The notes: generated by a model not told the origin, from the letters alone. 64,000 nucleotides of DNA from Agromyces fucosus (GCF_004134865.1 NZ_SDPO01000001.1:1178001-1242000), one strand, 5' to 3'; positions 1 through 8,761 are shown, counted from the first letter of the stretch. Made by a program: numbers and translations.

Positions 1-985
1 GCAGCTCCGTACTGGGGTCCAGTCCGTTGAGACCTCCGACGAGCTGGTCGAGGTCGAGGGTGATGGTGCCGGCGGCGAGGTTGATGACGACGCCCCCGCC
101 CGAGTCGAGTGGAGCCGCGAGGATCGGCGCCACTGCCGCAGGCAGGTCGACGGTGACCGAGGCCGAGGCATCACCGAGACCGCCGACGGCCAGCACGCTG
201 TCGACGGCGCCGAGTACTCCGGAAACGAGTGAGCCCGAGGGACCGGCGAGCCCGTCGACCGCGGTGTCGAGCGTGGCGACGGCTCCGTTCACGGAGCCTG
301 TCACGCCTTCGATCACCGGGCTGTCGAGCACGACCGTGGCACGCGCGATCTCGTAGTCGCCGACTGGTGTGCCCCCCGCGGCCACCGAGGCGTTCGCGCT
401 GACGACGCCGAGAGCCAGGTCGAGATCGGAGATGGTGCCTGCGAAGCCTGTGCCGAGCAACTGGGCGAGGTCGAACGTCATCGGGCCGGGCGCGACCCCG
501 GGAGCCGGGGTGACACCGGTTCCGATCGCCCCGGCATCGGAGATGAGGCCCGATGCGCCGATCGACGAGGCATCCGTCGCGGCGCTCGCGTATTGCCCGA
601 CGACGCCCGCATTCGTGAAATTGATCGGCAGTTGGATGCCGCCACCGATGTCGACGTTGAGCAGGCCGAGGGCACCGAGGCCGAGGTTCTGGGAGTTCGT
701 CTCAGGCGTGACGCCGTCGCTCGTGGCCGTCTCGCCGTCGATGCCGACGACGGCGTCGAGGTTCATGAGATCGAGGAGCGAACCCGAGAGGAACTCCCCC
801 TCGGCGTGCGAGGTGTCGCCGGGCGCCGCCTGCGCGGGGATCACCGCGCCGGCCGACAGCAGGGCGAGCGTGCCGCCGAATGCGAGCGCTCGGAATGCCG
901 CACCTCTGCGCGGTACCCGCTCGGCTCGGTGCGCACCGCGGCGACGGCGCGCAGGCGAATTGGTCGTCGAACGATCCGAACGCAT
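1..985 (-). CDS. choice-of-anchor G-like secreted surface protein, C-terminus cut by window edge
   Basis: A continuous reading frame of 328 codons starts at ATG 983-985 and runs off the window's left edge with no stop. The start is preceded by a run of six G that can serve as ribosome binding site. The N-terminus is basic and Arg-rich (about residues 1-30), followed by a hydrophobic stretch and an Ala-Gln-Ala-Ala type cleavage site near residue 55, so it is exported. The mature part is rich in Gly, Ala, Val, Asp and Thr, has very few Cys or Lys, and alternates short beta-like segments such as GLGALGLLNVDIGGG. This matches the choice-of-anchor G family of actinobacterial surface proteins. It is divergent from the SipW operon at 1218, which suggests a shared role at the cell surface. 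The C-terminal anchor is outside the window. The family call comes from recognition, not a search. Confidence 0.7.
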   Translation of the reverse strand, partial: MRSDRSTTNSPARRRRGAHRAERVPRRGAAFRALAFGGTLALLSAGAVIPAQAAPGDTSHAEGEFLSGSLLDLMNLDAVVGIDGETATSDGVTPETNSQNLGLGALGLLNVDIGGGIQLPINFTNAGVVGQYASAATDASSIGASGLISDAGAIGTGVTPAPGVAPGPMTFDLAQLLGTGFAGTISDLDLALGVVSANASVAAGGTPVGDYEIARATVVLDSPVIEGVTGSVNGAVATLDTAVDGLAGPSGSLVSGVLGAVDSVLAVGGLGDASASVTVDLPAAVAPILAAPLDSGGGVVINLAAGTITLDLDQLVGGLNGLDPSTEL

Positions 986-1095
986 CGGATACCCCCCAGA
1001 TATCGTTGTGCTTCCCCCGAGCACCCGCCGTCATCGCCGTGCGCTCATGCACAACCTAGGGCGCGATCGGGCCCCGGCGGAAGAGTTTGCGGGAA

Positions 1096-1112
1096 ATCCC
1101 CCATCGGGGGGT
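1096..1112. promoter_or_regulatory. GC-rich pseudo-palindrome in the divergent surface-gene promoter region (986-1217)
   Basis: The 232-base gap between the divergent choice-of-anchor G gene and the SipW operon must hold both promoters. Its clearest structure is ATCCCCCATCGGGGGGT, seven pairs (one of them G-T) around ATC. It lies 106-122 bases upstream of the 1218 start and 111-127 bases upstream of the 985 start. It could be an operator for both directions or a short RNA hairpin. I could not assign convincing -35/-10 boxes. Confidence 0.35.
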
Positions 1113-1217
1113 CATTCGTGTCCGCAGGAAAGGGGACTTCGGAGCGGCGGATGCGGCGAATAGGCTCCGGAGCATCGTGCATGACGTGGTCGGGGGACCA
1201 GAGCCGGGGGGCGCATC

Positions 1218-1847
1218 ATGAGTACAGGCACGCAAATCGACGAGCGGATCGACGGCGGCGGTTCCCGTCCGGGATCGAACCGGCGGCGCAAGGTTTCGGC
1301 CATTCTGGCGGGCGGGCTCGTGCTCGGCGTCGGCGCCGCCATCACCTTGGCGGCGTGGAACGACTCCGAGTTCGCGACCGGCACCTTCGGGTCGGGCCAG
1401 TTCGGCATCGAGGGCAGCACGGATGGCACGGCCTTCTCGAGCAGCCCGACGTCACCGGGCAAGACACTCGCGTTCGAGGTCGACGCCGACGCGCTCGCTC
1501 CCGGCGACACGGTCTACGCGCCGTTCGCCGTGCAGCTCGAGGCGGGGTCGACGAACGCCGCGGGTGTGCAGATCGAAGCGCTCGGTGCCGACCCGATCAG
1601 CGCGGACCTCACGTACCGGCTGATTCAGCCGACTGCCTTCGGATGCGACTCGACGACCACCGGCACCGTGCTCGTGCCCGACTCTCCGACGACGGCCGGC
1701 GGACTCACCGACGCCTTCGACCTCACCGCGGTGACGACCCCGGTGAACCTCTGCTTCGTCGTGACGGCGGGCCCCGATCTCGACCCGAACCTCACGGGCA
1801 CCGTGAGCTGGGTGTTCATCGGCACGTCCACGACGCCGCTGCCGTAG
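1218..1847 (+). CDS. SipW-dependent-type signal peptide protein (TasA/CalY-like), first of three
   Basis: This 209-residue protein has the architecture of SipW substrates. It has a basic N-terminus with RRRK near residues 22-25, one hydrophobic segment (AGGLVLGVGAAITLAAW), and then the mature-end signature WNDSEFATGTF. The rest is a Thr/Ala/Asp-rich beta-type ectodomain with a single Cys pair. Family knowledge: such proteins are processed by SipW-type signal peptidases and often form extracellular fibres or biofilm matrix. The GGGGGG stretch just upstream of ATG 1218 supports the start. A second, similar gene starts 8 bases after its stop and the cognate peptidase follows at 2476. Fibre formation is an inference. 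Confidence 0.85.
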   Translation: MSTGTQIDERIDGGGSRPGSNRRRKVSAILAGGLVLGVGAAITLAAWNDSEFATGTFGSGQFGIEGSTDGTAFSSSPTSPGKTLAFEVDADALAPGDTVYAPFAVQLEAGSTNAAGVQIEALGADPISADLTYRLIQPTAFGCDSTTTGTVLVPDSPTTAGGLTDAFDLTAVTTPVNLCFVVTAGPDLDPNLTGTVSWVFIGTSTTPLP

Positions 1848-1855
1848 GGAATCGC

Positions 1856-2479
1856 GTGGCTCGGCACCGGGGCCCGAAGGCCCGGGCACGACCGCCCGGT
1901 CGCTGGCGAGCGCTGCTCGCCGGAGGGCTCGTGCTCGGTGTCGGCGCGACCGCGACGCTCGCCGCCTGGAACGATGCCGAGAACGCCAGCGGCACGTTCG
2001 GCTCCAGCGTGTTCGACACGGTCTCGAAGAACTCGACCGACACGACGTTCGCCAGCCACGACCAGTCCCCCGCGACGCTCGCCTTCGCCGCGACGGGCAT
2101 GTCGCCCGGCGCCCTCTTCACGGCTGGTCTGGATGTGCGCACCACGGGCGCCGGCGACTCGCCCACCGCCGCGAGCACGGTGGGCGGCACCGCCCTCCTC
2201 GCCTCGGCCGTCCCGACCGGCGACACCCAGTTGACCGGGCAGCTCGAGTACCGGGCGATCGTCACGACGACGGCGACCTCGTGCGCCGCCGTGGTGCACT
2301 CGGGGGCGTACGTCGCGGCGACCGCGGTTCCCGCGGGAGTCCAGGCGGCGCTGTCGGCGAACGCCGGCAACACCGTGCGGTTCTGCTTCGAGGTCCGGCT
2401 GAAGACGACCGCCCCGAACACGACCCAGGGTCGCACCGGCGTCATCACCTGGTCGGTCACCGCGACGTCGGCGTCATGA
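1856..2479 (+). CDS. SipW-dependent-type signal peptide protein, second paralogue
   Basis: This 207-residue protein starts at GTG 1856, 8 bases after the first paralogue, with GGGA just upstream as ribosome binding site. It has an Arg-rich N-terminus, a hydrophobic segment almost identical to its neighbour (LLAGGLVLGVGATATLAAW) and the signature WNDAENASGTF. The ectodomain differs in sequence from the first copy but has the same Thr/Ala/Gly-rich beta character and two Cys. The shared signal region with divergent ectodomains points to duplication followed by specialisation, as with TasA/CalY-type fibre subunits. Its stop overlaps the start of the signal peptidase gene by 4 bases (ATGA), so translation is probably coupled. 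Confidence 0.85.
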   Translation: MARHRGPKARARPPGRWRALLAGGLVLGVGATATLAAWNDAENASGTFGSSVFDTVSKNSTDTTFASHDQSPATLAFAATGMSPGALFTAGLDVRTTGAGDSPTAASTVGGTALLASAVPTGDTQLTGQLEYRAIVTTTATSCAAVVHSGAYVAATAVPAGVQAALSANAGNTVRFCFEVRLKTTAPNTTQGRTGVITWSVTATSAS

Positions 2480-3714
2480 CCTCGCATCCGCAGGCGGCCG
2501 CGTCGGAACGGCGGCGGAGCGCGGCATCCGTCATCGGGGACGTCCTGCTGACCGTCGCCGCAGCCGGGGGCGCCGTGTGCATCGTGCTCGTCGTGGCCGC
2601 GGTGGCGTTCGGCGTCTCGATCATGCTGTTCGCGACCGGGTCGATGTCGCCGGCGATCCCTGCCGGCGCCGCCGCGCTCGTGCGCGAGGTGCCGGTGGCA
2701 TCGGTCGAGGTCGGCGACGTGGTGACGGTCGACCGTCCGGGCCGGCTGCCGATCACGCACCGCGTCGTCGCGATCTCGGGAGCAGCGGCCGGAGCCGGGC
2801 CGGAACGCGAGCTCACACTCCGCGGGGACGCGAACCCGGTCGACGACCCGGCACCGTACCGCGTCTCCACGGTCCGGGTGGTGCTCTTCGCGGTGCCGGG
2901 CGTGGCGTCGACGATCGCGGCTCTCGGGAACCCGCTCGTGCTCGGCACCCTGACGCTTCTCGCCTCGGCTCTCGTGGTGTGGGCGTTCTGGCCGCGAGGC
3001 CCGCACGGTTCGACCGCCGGCCGGCCGAGCGGCCCTCGCCACGCCCGATCGTCGAGCGGCCGCGGGGCGACCTCCGTCGTCGCCGCGGTGGGGATCGCGG
3101 TGCTCGCGACCTCAGTCGCGGCATCGCCGAGCCGCGCGGAGGCGGCGACGTCCGTCACCGTCGTGCAGGGCGACGTGATCCGCCTCACGTCGATCGGCGA
3201 TGCCGCCGCAATGGGATCGCTCGCACCGGGCGGGAGCGCCGTGTGGATCGTCGGCGTCGAGGCGGACGCCCCGTCGCCCGGAGCCATTCGGATGTCCCTC
3301 GCCGCCGCGGGCTCGGCGAACCCGTTCCTCGACGTGACCGTGACGGCGTGCGACCGTCGCACCGTCGACGGGACCTGCCCGAACGCGTCGGTGCTCGTGC
3401 CGACCACCCCGCTCCTCGAGCGCGACGTCTTCGACCTCGGCACCATGCCCGATACCGAGGCCCGATGGCTTCGAGTGGAAGCGCGGATGTCAGGGCCTGA
3501 CGACCCGGCACCGACGAGCTCCGTGTTCACCGTCACGGCCGACGGGTACGGCGAGACGGTGGCGACGGGCGGGAGCGGCCCCGCGACCGGGGACGACGGG
3601 CTGGCGCGGAGCGGATGGGCGCCCGCCGCATCGTTGTGGGGCGCTGCGGTCGCAGCGCTCGGGGGCGGGGTCCTGCTGCTCGTCGCGAGACACGGACGGC
3701 GGACAGCGCCGTGA
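2476..3714 (+). CDS. SipW/ER-type signal peptidase I fused to an ectodomain with an anchor-like C-terminus
   Basis: This 412-residue protein starts at ATG 2476 inside the ATGA overlap. A membrane segment at about residues 25-53 leads into GSMSP with the nucleophile Ser56. ITHRVV places His95 where ER-type and SipW peptidases use His instead of the bacterial Lys. After the peptidase core (about 1-175, with a second membrane segment) comes a third hydrophobic segment ending in an AEA-type site, then about 170 residues of predicted beta-rich ectodomain. It ends with LARSG (376-380), a hydrophobic helix and RHGRR, resembling an LAXTG/LPXTG sorting signal. Normal SipW proteins are about 180-200 residues, so this is twice the usual length. 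No stop separates the halves. It presumably processes the three adjacent substrates. Confidence 0.8.
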   Translation: MTSHPQAAASERRRSAASVIGDVLLTVAAAGGAVCIVLVVAAVAFGVSIMLFATGSMSPAIPAGAAALVREVPVASVEVGDVVTVDRPGRLPITHRVVAISGAAAGAGPERELTLRGDANPVDDPAPYRVSTVRVVLFAVPGVASTIAALGNPLVLGTLTLLASALVVWAFWPRGPHGSTAGRPSGPRHARSSSGRGATSVVAAVGIAVLATSVAASPSRAEAATSVTVVQGDVIRLTSIGDAAAMGSLAPGGSAVWIVGVEADAPSPGAIRMSLAAAGSANPFLDVTVTACDRRTVDGTCPNASVLVPTTPLLERDVFDLGTMPDTEARWLRVEARMSGPDDPAPTSSVFTVTADGYGETVATGGSGPATGDDGLARSGWAPAASLWGAAVAALGGGVLLLVARHGRRTAP

Positions 3715-4229
3715 AGCGATGGGCGGCGGGCACGGCCGCGACCGTCATCGGCGGCGCGCTCATCCTGTCGACGGGGGCGCTCGGCTCTGCGGTGGAGACG
3801 GAGGCGGCGTGGAGCGGTCCGGAGCAGGCGACCGGCTCGTTCGCCGCGCTCACGGTGCCGCGGCCGGTGCTCGGCCCCACGTGCACCCTGGTTCCCGGCC
3901 TCGCCGGTCTCACGCCGGTCATCACCGTCACGTGGACCGTGCCCGCCGGGTCCGGATTCACGAGCTCGAACGCTCAGTACGGCGTCGGCGATCTCAGTGG
4001 GCTGGAGGTCATCGTCGGGCCGCTGCTCGGCTCGGTGACGACGACCGGACCGGTGTCGGGCGTCTACACGACCAAGTTCGACTCAGGCCTCCTGTCGGGC
4101 CTCCTCGGCGGGACGAAGTCGGTCGCGGTGCGCTTCGTGCACTCGAGCGGCTGGACCTCGGCCTGGTCCCAGGCCAACGCGTCGATGGGACTCGCCGGCA
4201 CCAACCCGCAGTGCACGGTCGTGCCGTGA
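3711..4229 (+). CDS. SipW-dependent-type surface protein, third member with a different ectodomain
   Basis: This 172-residue protein starts at GTG 3711, overlapping the peptidase stop (GTGA). It has KRW, a short hydrophobic segment, and then WSGPEQATGSF, a variant of the W-x-x-x-E-x-A-T/S-G-T/S-F signature seen in the two upstream substrates. The ectodomain, from about residue 50, is short and resembles an Fn3/Ig-like fold (PVITVTWTVP, VYTTKF, VAVRFVHSSGWTSAWS), with one Cys near each end. It is the last gene of the four-gene operon; the next gene faces it. It may be a minor subunit or cap of a fibre built from the other two. That role is an inference. Confidence 0.75.
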   Translation: MKRWAAGTAATVIGGALILSTGALGSAVETEAAWSGPEQATGSFAALTVPRPVLGPTCTLVPGLAGLTPVITVTWTVPAGSGFTSSNAQYGVGDLSGLEVIVGPLLGSVTTTGPVSGVYTTKFDSGLLSGLLGGTKSVAVRFVHSSGWTSAWSQANASMGLAGTNPQCTVVP

Positions 4230-4277
4230 CCCGGGCGTCCGCGACCCGAGCGTCCCCGACCTGCTCGCCCGCGGGCG

Positions 4278-5408
4278 TCAGTCGCGCCGGCGGTACGAGT
4301 TGATCATCGGGCAGTCGAAGGGGTCGCGCGCCGCGAGCCCGACCCGGTTGAGGTAGGCGATGACGATCGCGTACGACTCGACGAGGCCCGTCTCGGTGTA
4401 GCGCACGTCGTTCTCGCGGCAGTACTCGCGCACGATCTGCTGCGTGCGGGCGAGCGCGGGCCGCGCCATACTCGGGAACAGGTGGTGCTCGATCTGGTAG
4501 TTCAGGCCACCCATGAACGAGTCCATGAACTTGCCGCCGCGGATGTTGCGGCTCGTGAGCACCTGGCGCTCGAGGAAGTCGACGCGCATGCCGCGCGGGA
4601 TGAGGGGCATGCCCTTGTGGTTCGGGGCGAACGAGGCTCCCATGTAGACGCCGAAGACGCCGAGCTGCACGAACAGGAAGACGGCGGCCAGCAGCGGCGG
4701 GAACGCCCAGAAGACGAGCGCGACCGTGCCGATGAGGCGAACTGCGATGAGCGTGATCTCGAGCCCGCGTCGCTTGACCGTGCCCTTGCCGAGCACGTGG
4801 CGGATGCCGTGCACGTGCAGGTTGATGCCCTCGAGCAGCAGCAGCGGGAAGAACAGGTAGCCCTGCTTGCGCGTGATCATGCGCACGAGCCCGCGGCTCT
4901 CCGCGGCATCCTCTTCGAGGAAGGAGATCGTGTCCTTCACGATGTCGGGGTCGCGGCCGATCACGTTCGGGTTGCCGTGGTGGCGCGTGTGCTTGTTCAT
5001 CCACCAGCTGTAGCTGATGCCGACCACGAAGTTCGCGAGGAAGAGCCCGGCCCAGTCGTTGGCGGGCCCGGAGCGGAAGACCTGGCGGTGCGAGGCCTCG
5101 TGCGCCATGAAGGCGAACTGGGTGAAGATCACGCCGAGCGCTGCGGCCACGACGAGCTGCCACCACGAATCGCCGATCACGACGGATGCCGCGATGACGG
5201 CGCCGAGCACGACGGTCCAGAAGGCGGCCTTGCGCACGTAGAAGCCGACGAATCGGTCGAGGAGGCCCTCGGCCTTGATCTGGCGGGAGAGCTGCGCGAA
5301 GCCGCTCTGCGCCGGGTCGGCACCCTCTCGGCGACGACCCGCCGTGAGGATCACGGGCGACATGGTGCCCAGTGCACCGTCGGGGCGTTCTACGACCTGC
5401 AAGCTCAT
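4278..5408 (-). CDS. membrane-bound fatty acid desaturase
   Basis: This 376-residue integral membrane di-iron desaturase introduces a double bond into acyl chains. All three histidine boxes are present: HEASH at 103-107, HTRHH at 140-144 and QIEHH at 305-309, with paired hydrophobic segments between them. The QIEHH form, with Gln replacing the first His, occurs in front-end desaturases and in the DesA3-like actinobacterial acyl-CoA desaturases. It stands alone, ending 48 bases from the SipW operon tail. An internal Met at residue 16 is an alternative start. Substrate position (delta-9 or other) cannot be read from sequence. A role in cold or membrane-fluidity adaptation is likely. Confidence 0.9.
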   Translation of the reverse strand: MSLQVVERPDGALGTMSPVILTAGRRREGADPAQSGFAQLSRQIKAEGLLDRFVGFYVRKAAFWTVVLGAVIAASVVIGDSWWQLVVAAALGVIFTQFAFMAHEASHRQVFRSGPANDWAGLFLANFVVGISYSWWMNKHTRHHGNPNVIGRDPDIVKDTISFLEEDAAESRGLVRMITRKQGYLFFPLLLLEGINLHVHGIRHVLGKGTVKRRGLEITLIAVRLIGTVALVFWAFPPLLAAVFLFVQLGVFGVYMGASFAPNHKGMPLIPRGMRVDFLERQVLTSRNIRGGKFMDSFMGGLNYQIEHHLFPSMARPALARTQQIVREYCRENDVRYTETGLVESYAIVIAYLNRVGLAARDPFDCPMINSYRRRD

Positions 5409-5526
5409 GTGCGCTCATCTCGTCATCCGAAGGTGCGAATGGAACTCAGACGAACGTTTCGGGGGTGTGCTTCACCGGCCGATATCGACCGTGCTGCGAG
5501 CGTACGGAGCCGGTGCAGCGCTCACA

Positions 5527-6828
5527 TCACACGGGTGAGCCATTCGCACCCCGTACCCCCGTAGGGGTGCGAGCGGCCGAGAGCCCCGTGAACGAGCGCA
5601 GGTAGAGCGGGCTCGAGCCGAGCACGAGGTAGATGATCGAGCACCCGAGCAACGTTGGCGCGAGCCCGAACCGCTCCACCGAGAGGCCGCCGAGGAAGGC
5701 GCCGAGCGGCATCGAGGCCGCGACGCCCGCGGTCATCGCGCCGAACACGCGGGCTCGCACGCCATCGGGCACGAGCCCGTACATCGCGGTCGCCATCATC
5801 GGGTTGAGGGCCCCGGCGGCGAGGCCGGAGAACACGAGGATCGGCAGCAGCACCGGCACCGGCGCGCCGAGCGCCATCGCGAGATACGGCGGCGTTCCCG
5901 CCAGCACGAAGCACAGGGCGAACACCACGCGACCCGAGTAGCGATGGCCGGCGGCGGCGAAGAGCGCCGAGCCGGTGAGCGCGCCGGCCGCGAAGCATCC
6001 GACCATGAATCCCAGCACCGCCGGGTCGCCGAGCACCTGCGTCGCGTAGACCGGTTTCAGCACCGTGATGCCCGCCGCATCGATCGCGTTCGTGAGGGTC
6101 ACGAGCAGCACGATCGAACGCAGCAGCGGCGACGCGGCGATGAATCGGATGCCCGCCACGAACCCGCCCTGCACGGGGGCTTCCCCTTCGGGGACGGATG
6201 CCGCGGCTCGCCGCGGCACGAAGCACACGACGAGCAGGGCCGACACCGCGAAGCCGGCTGCGTCGACGAGGAGCGCCGGCATCGGACCGGCGATGGCCAC
6301 GAGCGCGCCGGCGACGCCCGCGCCGATCATCATGGCGGTGCGCTGCACGGTCGACTGCGCACCGGCCGCGCGCGAGAGCGGTACTCGTGCGAGCTCGGCG
6401 AGGTCGGGCATGAGCACGGTCTTCGCGGTGTCGCCGGGGGCATCGAGCAGGCCGCCGAGGAAGACGAGGGCGAGCAGCACCCCGAAGTGCAGCCCGACGG
6501 TCGCCGCGAGCACCGGGATCGCGAGCACCGTGACGCCGCTCGCGACGTCGGCGACGATCGACGACGTGCGGTAGCCGAATCGGTCGACCAGCACTCCCCC
6601 GAGGGCGCCGCCGATGACGAGCGGCACGGTCGCGAAGACGCCCGCGACGCCGGCCGCGAGAGGCGACCCCGTCTGGGTGAGCGCGATGATCGGGATCGCG
6701 ATGAGCGCGATCGCGTTGCCCGACAGCGAGAAGAGCTGCGCGGCGAAGAGGGCGACGAGCGGGGTGCGGCGGCGCGGGGCATCCGTGGTCGAAGGCTCGA
6801 CCGTCGTGCGCGTGGTGTCGTTCGTCAT
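5527..6828 (-). CDS. MFS transporter, drug-exporter type
   Basis: This 433-residue protein has about 12 hydrophobic segments and the MFS motif GGALGGVLVDRFGYR after the second helix. The profile fits the enterobactin/multidrug exporter-like branch (MFS_3). The start is ATG 6828, overlapping the stop of the upstream ArsR-type regulator by 4 bases (ATGA), so the two are cotranscribed. That pairing suggests an efflux pump induced by its own substrate. The substrate is unknown. The C-terminus is a short soluble tail rich in Thr, Gly and Arg. Confidence 0.85.
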   Translation of the reverse strand: MTNDTTRTTVEPSTTDAPRRRTPLVALFAAQLFSLSGNAIALIAIPIIALTQTGSPLAAGVAGVFATVPLVIGGALGGVLVDRFGYRTSSIVADVASGVTVLAIPVLAATVGLHFGVLLALVFLGGLLDAPGDTAKTVLMPDLAELARVPLSRAAGAQSTVQRTAMMIGAGVAGALVAIAGPMPALLVDAAGFAVSALLVVCFVPRRAAASVPEGEAPVQGGFVAGIRFIAASPLLRSIVLLVTLTNAIDAAGITVLKPVYATQVLGDPAVLGFMVGCFAAGALTGSALFAAAGHRYSGRVVFALCFVLAGTPPYLAMALGAPVPVLLPILVFSGLAAGALNPMMATAMYGLVPDGVRARVFGAMTAGVAASMPLGAFLGGLSVERFGLAPTLLGCSIIYLVLGSSPLYLRSFTGLSAARTPTGVRGANGSPV

Positions 6829-7403
6829 CGCTCGGGCCTCGGGAACGTGTGGGTCATCCAGCGCACGGCTCTCGTGCCCGGGCGCGGTTGACGGCCGACG
6901 GCCCACCACTTCTCGCGCACCGCGTCGAGTTCGGCGTTCAGCTCGCGGAACTCGTCGATCGTGAGCCGGGCCGCACCGTCGCTCGAGTCGGAGGCGGCGA
7001 CCCACTCGGGTTCGAGTTCGGCCTCGGCGTCGATCGCGTCGAGCAGTTCGCGATGGTACGAGTCGAGCACGACGCGCCGCATGGCGTCGGATGCCGCGTG
7101 GGCCTCGGGGTCCTCCAGGAACTCCTCGGTGCGCCAGCTCGTGATGAGGTGCGCGGCCCGCCACCACCGCTCGCGCTTGTCGCGGGCGAGCTCGGGCGCC
7201 TCGACCACGAAGCCGTGCTTGGCGAGGGTCGCGACGTGGTAGCTCGCCGACCCCGGGGCCTCGCCGGTGCGCGCGGCGAGGGCGCCGACCGTGCTCGGGC
7301 CCTCGACCCGCAGCAGGCCGAGGATGCGCAGGCGCATCGGGTGCGCGAGCGCCCGCATGGCTCCGGCATCGTGCAGGTCGATGGTCTCGCGGGGGTCGTT
7401 CAT
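6825..7403 (-). CDS. ArsR-family (HTH_20) transcriptional regulator
   Basis: This 192-residue protein has an N-terminal winged helix (MRALAHPMRLRILGLLRVEGPST, then the recognition helix region around GSASYHVATLAKHG) and a C-terminal half rich in Trp and acidic residues that could bind ligand. The ATG at 7403 is chosen because frames starting further upstream begin inside the palindromic operator at 7420. It overlaps the downstream MFS gene (ATGA) and probably represses this two-gene operon. No metal-binding Cys cluster is visible, so an arsenic/metal role is unlikely; an organic ligand is more plausible. Confidence 0.85.
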   Translation of the reverse strand: MNDPRETIDLHDAGAMRALAHPMRLRILGLLRVEGPSTVGALAARTGEAPGSASYHVATLAKHGFVVEAPELARDKRERWWRAAHLITSWRTEEFLEDPEAHAASDAMRRVVLDSYHRELLDAIDAEAELEPEWVAASDSSDGAARLTIDEFRELNAELDAVREKWWAVGRQPRPGTRAVRWMTHTFPRPER

Positions 7404-7419
7404 GCCGCCAGCATAGTTA

Positions 7420-7435
7420 CACAAGAACTCTTGTG
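7420..7435. promoter_or_regulatory. perfect palindrome, probable ArsR-type operator
   Basis: CACAAGAACTCTTGTG has perfect 7-base arms around AC. A further half-site (GTTCTTGT) follows at about 7440-7447. It lies 17 bases upstream of the regulator start in an otherwise GC-rich region, the expected position for autoregulation of the regulator-MFS operon. The binding assignment is an inference from position and symmetry. Confidence 0.6.
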
Positions 7436-7549
7436 CAACAGTTCTTGTAGATCACTGCGACGCTTCCCACGACACCTAGCCGGCGGGAGGACGTCTGCAA
7501 GCCCACCGCAGCGGCGCAAACCGTCGTGCGAGGCGGGGAGGGGCGCCGG

Positions 7550-8761
7550 TCAGGCGCCGACGAGCTCCAGCGTCTGGCGCGCGATCTCGAGCTCTTCATT
7601 CGTCGGCACGACGAGCACGGCGGTCGTCGAGGCATCCGTCGAGATGCGCCGGGCCTCACCGCTGCGCTCCCGGTTGCGCGCGGCGTCGAGTTCGACGCCG
7701 AAGCCCTCGAGGCCGGCGAGCGTGAGCGCGCGCACCTCGGGCGAGTTCTCGCCGACGCCCGCCGTGAAGACGATCGCGTCGACCCGACCGAGCTGGGCGG
7801 CGTACGCCCCGACGTAGGAGCGCACCCGGTGCGCGTAGACGTCGAGAGCCAGCGCCGCCGCCTCGTCGCCCGCGTCGCGCGCCGCCACGAGGTCGCGCAT
7901 GTCGGCGTGCCCGCTGAGCCCCAGGATGCCGCTCTGCGAGTTCAGGAGCCGATCGAGGCCGTCGGCGTCGAGGCCCGCCCGCCGCTCGAGGTGCAGCAGC
8001 ACCGCAGGGTCGATATCGCCCGATCGGGTGCCCATGACGAGCCCCTCGAGCGGCGTCATGCCCATGCTCGTCTCGATCGAGCGCCCCTCGGCGATCGCGC
8101 ACGCGGATGCCCCGTTGCCGAGGTGCAGCACGATCATGCGAAGCTCCTCGACCGGGCGTTCGAGGAACGCGGCAGCGGCACGCGAGACGAAGCGGTGCGA
8201 GGTTCCGTGGAACCCGTAGCGGCGGATGCGGTGCTTCGCGGCGAGCTCGCGGTCGATCGCGTAGGTATAGGCAGCCGGCGGCATCGTCTGGTGGAACGCG
8301 GTGTCGAACACGGCGACGTGCGGCACGTCTGGGAAGGCCCGCTGCGCCGCCTCGATGCCCTCGAGGTTCGCCGGGTTGTGCAGCGGCGCGAGCGCCGAGA
8401 GCTCGTCGATGTTGATCTTCACGAGCGGGGTGATCACGGTCGGCTCGAAGAACCTCGCCCCGCCCTGCACGACCCGGTGGCCCACCGCGATCGGCGGGTG
8501 CGCCTCGAGCGAGGGGCCGTGCGCGGCGAACGCCTCCAGCATCACCGCGAAGGCGGCCTCGTGGTCGGGCACCTCGACGGCCGCGTCCCACGTCGAGCCG
8601 AGGCTGTCGTTCTCGGGCCCCTCATGACGATGCCTGGCGTGCCCGACGCCGCGGCCGATGCGCTCGACGAGCCCGCTCGCGAGCGTCTCGGACTCCTCGA
8701 CGTCGATGAGCTGGTACTTCAACGACGAAGACCCCGAGTTCACTACGAGCACGATGCTCAT
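7550..8761 (-). CDS. ackA: acetate kinase
   Basis: This 403-residue enzyme interconverts acetyl phosphate plus ADP with acetate plus ATP. The N-terminal signature VLVVNSGSSSLKYQL and the second signature RYGFHGTSHRFVS are present, along with the nucleotide-binding LHLGNGAS, MGMTPLEGL and TAGVGENS segments. Length matches the family. The start overlaps the upstream pta stop (ATGA), giving the usual pta-ackA operon for acetate overflow, acetate use and acetyl phosphate production in the cytoplasm. Confidence 0.97.
   Translation of the reverse strand: MSIVLVVNSGSSSLKYQLIDVEESETLASGLVERIGRGVGHARHRHEGPENDSLGSTWDAAVEVPDHEAAFAVMLEAFAAHGPSLEAHPPIAVGHRVVQGGARFFEPTVITPLVKINIDELSALAPLHNPANLEGIEAAQRAFPDVPHVAVFDTAFHQTMPPAAYTYAIDRELAAKHRIRRYGFHGTSHRFVSRAAAAFLERPVEELRMIVLHLGNGASACAIAEGRSIETSMGMTPLEGLVMGTRSGDIDPAVLLHLERRAGLDADGLDRLLNSQSGILGLSGHADMRDLVAARDAGDEAAALALDVYAHRVRSYVGAYAAQLGRVDAIVFTAGVGENSPEVRALTLAGLEGFGVELDAARNRERSGEARRISTDASTTAVLVVPTNEELEIARQTLELVGA

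Noticed and set aside
593..1855. Long rightward open frame continuing into the second SipW-substrate gene
   Set aside because: The part before 1856 is antisense to the anchor-G-like gene and out of frame with the first SipW substrate. Its translation is Arg/His-rich and meaningless. The real start is GTG 1856.
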